A stretch of 64,000 nt of DNA. It comes from Acidobacteriota bacterium. GTDB taxonomy: Bacteria > Acidobacteriota > Blastocatellia > Pyrinomonadales > Pyrinomonadaceae. The position numbers and the translations under genes were made by a program. The stretch is taken from contig JAKOVX010000128.1 in assembly GCA_029781855.1 (NCBI GenBank), positions 1 to 64,000 of the forward strand, given 5' to 3'. The notes below the pieces were generated by a model that had not been told where the DNA came from, made no database searches, and saw only the letters and a program-made list of their open reading frames with translations. Shown piece after piece: positions 61,270 to 64,000 of this stretch (the first letter of the stretch is position 1; the number at the start of each line of letters is the position of its first letter).

Positions 61270-62850
61270 CTATTCCGCCAGGTTCATTCGTTTTAACAAT
61301 CCAGTGAATCGCGGGTCGTCGCGAAGTGGGTCGAATTTGACGTCCACTTTGAGGAAGGGCAGCCAAATCGCTCGTTCCACGAAGGCCTTTTCCAGCCAAC
61401 CGAACGCTTTCTCCTTTAACCCGAGCGACGAGTATATCTGAGCGAAGTTCAGTGACGAAACGTTTCCCTGCTCTGTTCGTCGCTCGAATTCCTTAAGGAT
61501 CCCGACCGCCTTTTCACGGTCGCCGGCCCGCGCATAAACGTATCCTGCAACCGCGAGTGCCTGAGGATCCATCGCTGCGGGAGACAACCTTTCGATCGTA
61601 GAAACCGCCGATTGCAAATCACCCACTTGCACATATGCTTCAGCCAGGAAACTTACAGAGACCGGATAATTCGGATTCAGCTCCAGAACATCTAGTATCT
61701 GGGCGATCGCAAGCTCGGGCTGGCGCGACCAATGGAAATTAACGCCGATCGCATTATTATTTGGCGGCGACAATGGATCGAGCTCGTGTCCTCGACGAAG
61801 CTCGACCAGGCTTTCATCAAACCGCCCCATAAGCGCTAGGAACCAACCGTACCACATATGCGCGGTCGCACTGCCGGGATTCAGCTCGATCGCTCGCCGG
61901 AATTCGGACTCAGCCGCGGTAAAGTCCCAGTCGAGATACATCTTTATGAGCGCCATCGAGTTATGTGCTTCGGAAAGACGGTCGTCAAGCTCCAACGCCT
62001 TTCTCGCCGCATCGCGTGCCTTTGGCCTCACATCACCGGCCGAGAATGAGAAGAACAAAAGTTCTGTGTATGCGTCGGCAAGTGCGGCATAAGGCGAAGC
62101 GTAGTTCGCATCTATCTCGATCGCTCGCTCAAAGTTCTCGATCGCCTTCCCGAAATCGACCGGTGTCCATTTATTGAAATGCGAAAGTCCGCGAAGATAG
62201 TATTCGTGGGCTTCGGGGCTTTGCGTATGGCGTTTTAGCACCGCGGTCTTTTCGTCGCCAAGGAGTCTTATTTTCAGAGCATCGGTGACCGCCACCGCGA
62301 TCTCGTCCTGCACGTCGAAGATGTCCCGAATCTCGCGGTCGTATCGTTCCGACCAGAGTTGATAGCCATCGGCCGCGCTGACGAGCTGCACATTGATGCG
62401 GACGCGTTTTCCCGCTTTGCGGACGCTGCCTTCCAGTACCGTGTTCACGCTGAGCTTTTTGCCGATCTCACGAGCTTCCACGTTCTTGCCCTTGAAAGAA
62501 AAGGCCGAGGTCCTTGCGGCTACTTTCAGATCCTCGATCTTTGCCAGCGCATTGAGCAGTTCTTCCGCCAGCCCGTCACAGAAATATTCGTTTTCTTCGT
62601 CCGCGCTGATGTTTGCAAACGGCAGGACAGCGATAGAATTATTCGCAGCCGGTTTAACCGGATCGATCCCGCCTATGATCGCGTTTGCAGCTTGACCTCC
62701 CGCAGGTCGGTGAAGTAACAGCACGGTTTGCGGTTCGTTATCAAGTGAACTGTCGCTCGCCGGCCCTTCGAGCAGGGCGTTGCCGTCGTCGAGACAATAT
62801 AAGAGCGTATCGTCATAGTATTCTCGTCTGCATTCAGGGCATCGCTTCAT
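61270..62850 (-). CDS. Zinc-ribbon/TolB-N/TPR protein, paralog 2
   Basis: The 526-residue protein begins MKRCPECRREYYDDTLLYCL, like its neighbour at 58278. Residues about 70-200 form the FlgO/TolB N-terminal-like domain seen in CadC-type regulators (SIAVLPFANISADEENEYFC, GLAEELLNALAKIEDLKVAA, RVRINVQLVSAADGYQLWSE). TPR units then run to the C terminus (YASPYAALADAYTELLFFSF, AHMWYGWFLALMGRFDESLV). No DNA-binding or kinase domain is present. Such proteins are usually sensors or scaffolds; the function here is unknown. Confidence 0.82.
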   Translation of the reverse strand: MKRCPECRREYYDDTLLYCLDDGNALLEGPASDSSLDNEPQTVLLLHRPAGGQAANAIIGGIDPVKPAANNSIAVLPFANISADEENEYFCDGLAEELLNALAKIEDLKVAARTSAFSFKGKNVEAREIGKKLSVNTVLEGSVRKAGKRVRINVQLVSAADGYQLWSERYDREIRDIFDVQDEIAVAVTDALKIRLLGDEKTAVLKRHTQSPEAHEYYLRGLSHFNKWTPVDFGKAIENFERAIEIDANYASPYAALADAYTELLFFSFSAGDVRPKARDAARKALELDDRLSEAHNSMALIKMYLDWDFTAAESEFRRAIELNPGSATAHMWYGWFLALMGRFDESLVELRRGHELDPLSPPNNNAIGVNFHWSRQPELAIAQILDVLELNPNYPVSVSFLAEAYVQVGDLQSAVSTIERLSPAAMDPQALAVAGYVYARAGDREKAVGILKEFERRTEQGNVSSLNFAQIYSSLGLKEKAFGWLEKAFVERAIWLPFLKVDVKFDPLRDDPRFTGLLKRMNLAE

Positions 62851-62879
62851 ATCTTCTAGATCGATAAAGCCCGGGCCTG

Positions 62880-64000
62880 TTAATCGGTGAGGCCCATATC
62901 CTTTATCCGAACGAGGCTGGTGAGGCCCGTGAACTTGAACATCAGGATCTTTGTGCCGTCTTGTGACCAGACAAAGTCCCCCGTATCCGTGTTAGTGTCA
63001 AACTCGCTGATCTGCGTCTCTTTCTTACTCGCGATATCTATCTGGAAGAGATCGTGGCGTGCAATATCTCTTTCAAATATGATCGCACTGCTGTCAGGCG
63101 TCCAATTGATCATTCCGACGCGATCACCATTTGTCTCCAAAATTTTATTTCCGGCGACACCGTCATTCATTTCTACGATCCGGAGATAGACATCTGACTT
63201 GCCGGTCTGATCGTTTTTTACTACAGCGATGTAGGCCAGATGCTTCTCGTCAGGCGATAGGACAGGACGAACATTGCGGAATGCCGGCTCCAACCCCTCG
63301 ACCTTTTCAGCTGTGCCGCCCGAGACCGGCATTCTCATTATGTGGTACGGGACCGAACCGCCAAGTCCCAATTGCCTGGCAAACCAAACGCTGCCGTTAT
63401 CGGTCGTACGGACATTGATATCAAATGAGTCCTTAACATAGGTAAGCTGGATCTCATTTGAGCCGTCAATGTCCATTCGGTGCAGGAGGATCCCGGGTCC
63501 GGACGGCGGCCACGCATTTACAAAAAAGTATTTACCGTCGGAAGTTACATCAAAATCTTCGACGGTTCCCTTCCGCGTAAATAGTTTCCTTTGGTCAGTT
63601 CCGTCCTGTTTCATCGAGTAGAATTCATCCGAGCCCTTTCCCCGTTTTAGATAGAAAAGCCGGCCGTCATTCGATGTTGAAAGTGAACCGGAAAATGTCG
63701 TCTTTTCTTCCGAAGTAAGGCGTTTGGCAACTTTCGTTTTCGGGTCCAGTGACCAGAGGCTGTTCAGACCGATCCCCGATTTTGCGATAAGACTTTTCCC
63801 ATCCGCAGCGACTTGCAGATCGAGATAATTCACGGCATCGTCCGTGAGTTGCCGAAGTTCGCCGCCCGGATAGGATAGATAGAATATGTCGGCCTTTAAC
63901 GGTGACCCGATCTTGCGTGCCAGGAAGATCAGGCCGTGGCCGTTCGCTGCCCAATGAAAGGCGCTTGGGTCATTCGGCCAGTCTTCTTTGATCAGGACCC
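62880..64000 (-). CDS. TolB/WD40-like beta-propeller protein, C-terminal part (cut by window edge)
   Basis: The minus-strand frame is open from the stop at 62880 through the right edge of the window, 373 codons. It contains repeated propeller blades: FHWAANGHGLIFLARKIGSP, GGELRQLTDDAVNYLDLQVA, GILLHRMDIDGSNEIQLTYV, RPVLSPDEKHLAYIAVV and NWTPDSSAIIFERDIARHDL. In Acidobacteriota such propellers are often C-terminal to Ser/Thr protein kinases or winged-helix regulators. That part would lie outside the window, so the identity of the whole protein is open. Confidence 0.8.
   Translation of the reverse strand, partial: VLIKEDWPNDPSAFHWAANGHGLIFLARKIGSPLKADIFYLSYPGGELRQLTDDAVNYLDLQVAADGKSLIAKSGIGLNSLWSLDPKTKVAKRLTSEEKTTFSGSLSTSNDGRLFYLKRGKGSDEFYSMKQDGTDQRKLFTRKGTVEDFDVTSDGKYFFVNAWPPSGPGILLHRMDIDGSNEIQLTYVKDSFDINVRTTDNGSVWFARQLGLGGSVPYHIMRMPVSGGTAEKVEGLEPAFRNVRPVLSPDEKHLAYIAVVKNDQTGKSDVYLRIVEMNDGVAGNKILETNGDRVGMINWTPDSSAIIFERDIARHDLFQIDIASKKETQISEFDTNTDTGDFVWSQDGTKILMFKFTGLTSLVRIKDMGLTD

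Overview
The window looks like chromosomal DNA of an Acidobacteriota bacterium, most likely class Blastocatellia (Pyrinomonadales-like). This rests on gene content: fungalysin (M36) proteases and secreted proteins ending in FG-GAP/VCBS repeats, a choice-of-anchor V type haem-motif protein, a pilMNOPQ operon, cytochromes resembling the photosynthetic reaction-centre cytochrome subunit, TolB/TPR proteins with an N-terminal MKRCPEC zinc-ribbon-like module, and a bacterial tetraether/membrane-spanning-lipid type radical SAM enzyme. The taxon is an inference; no rRNA gene is present.

Layout. 1-3.3 kb: 5' part of a phosphohexomutase (minus strand, cut by the window edge), a 0.67 kb AT-rich divergent intergenic region, and a 674-residue radical SAM protein with the cysteine layout of the Tes/Mss lipid cross-linking family. 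3.3-9 kb: an accessory island with a DUF433 antitoxin and its frameshifted DUF5615 toxin, short dispersed repeats, an AAA ATPase plus subtilisin pair resembling IetAS, a decayed HTH gene and an orphan ParD-like antitoxin. 9-18 kb: secreted or structural proteins (Gly/Tyr-rich repeat protein, HEAT-repeat protein, several hypotheticals) and an RRM RNA-binding protein. 17.9-26.2 kb: housekeeping genes (rpsU, surE, pcm, a DedA protein, tRNA-Pro(CGG), a GNAT, queD, an MscS channel, a DinG-type helicase). 26.4-36.7 kb: two tandem paralogous M36 metalloproteases and a haem-motif protein, all three with six C-terminal FG-GAP units. 36.8-41.9 kb: the type IV pilus operon pilMNOPQ. 42.3-45.3 kb: an acyl-CoA dehydrogenase next to an APH-like kinase, the two halves of eukaryotic ACAD10/11.

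45.4-58.2 kb: a compact minus-strand block of 14 genes that reads as reductive pyrimidine catabolism. An NCS1 transporter imports the base, PreT/PreA reduce it, a beta-ureidopropionase-like nitrilase opens the N-carbamoyl amino acid and MmsA oxidises the resulting semialdehyde. Dihydropyrimidinase and the beta-alanine aminotransferase are not in the window. Interleaved are a RidA protein, an LpxO-like hydroxylase, a GxxExxY protein, a dihaem cytochrome, an O-methyltransferase and small membrane proteins. 58.3-64 kb: two zinc-ribbon/TPR proteins flanking a GH51 arabinofuranosidase, and the C-terminal part of a TolB-like propeller protein running off the right edge.

The points most worth a second look are the candidate membrane-spanning-lipid radical SAM enzyme, the IetAS-like pair inside a toxin-antitoxin graveyard, the split ACAD10/11-like pair, and the incomplete pyrimidine operon with unexpected passengers.
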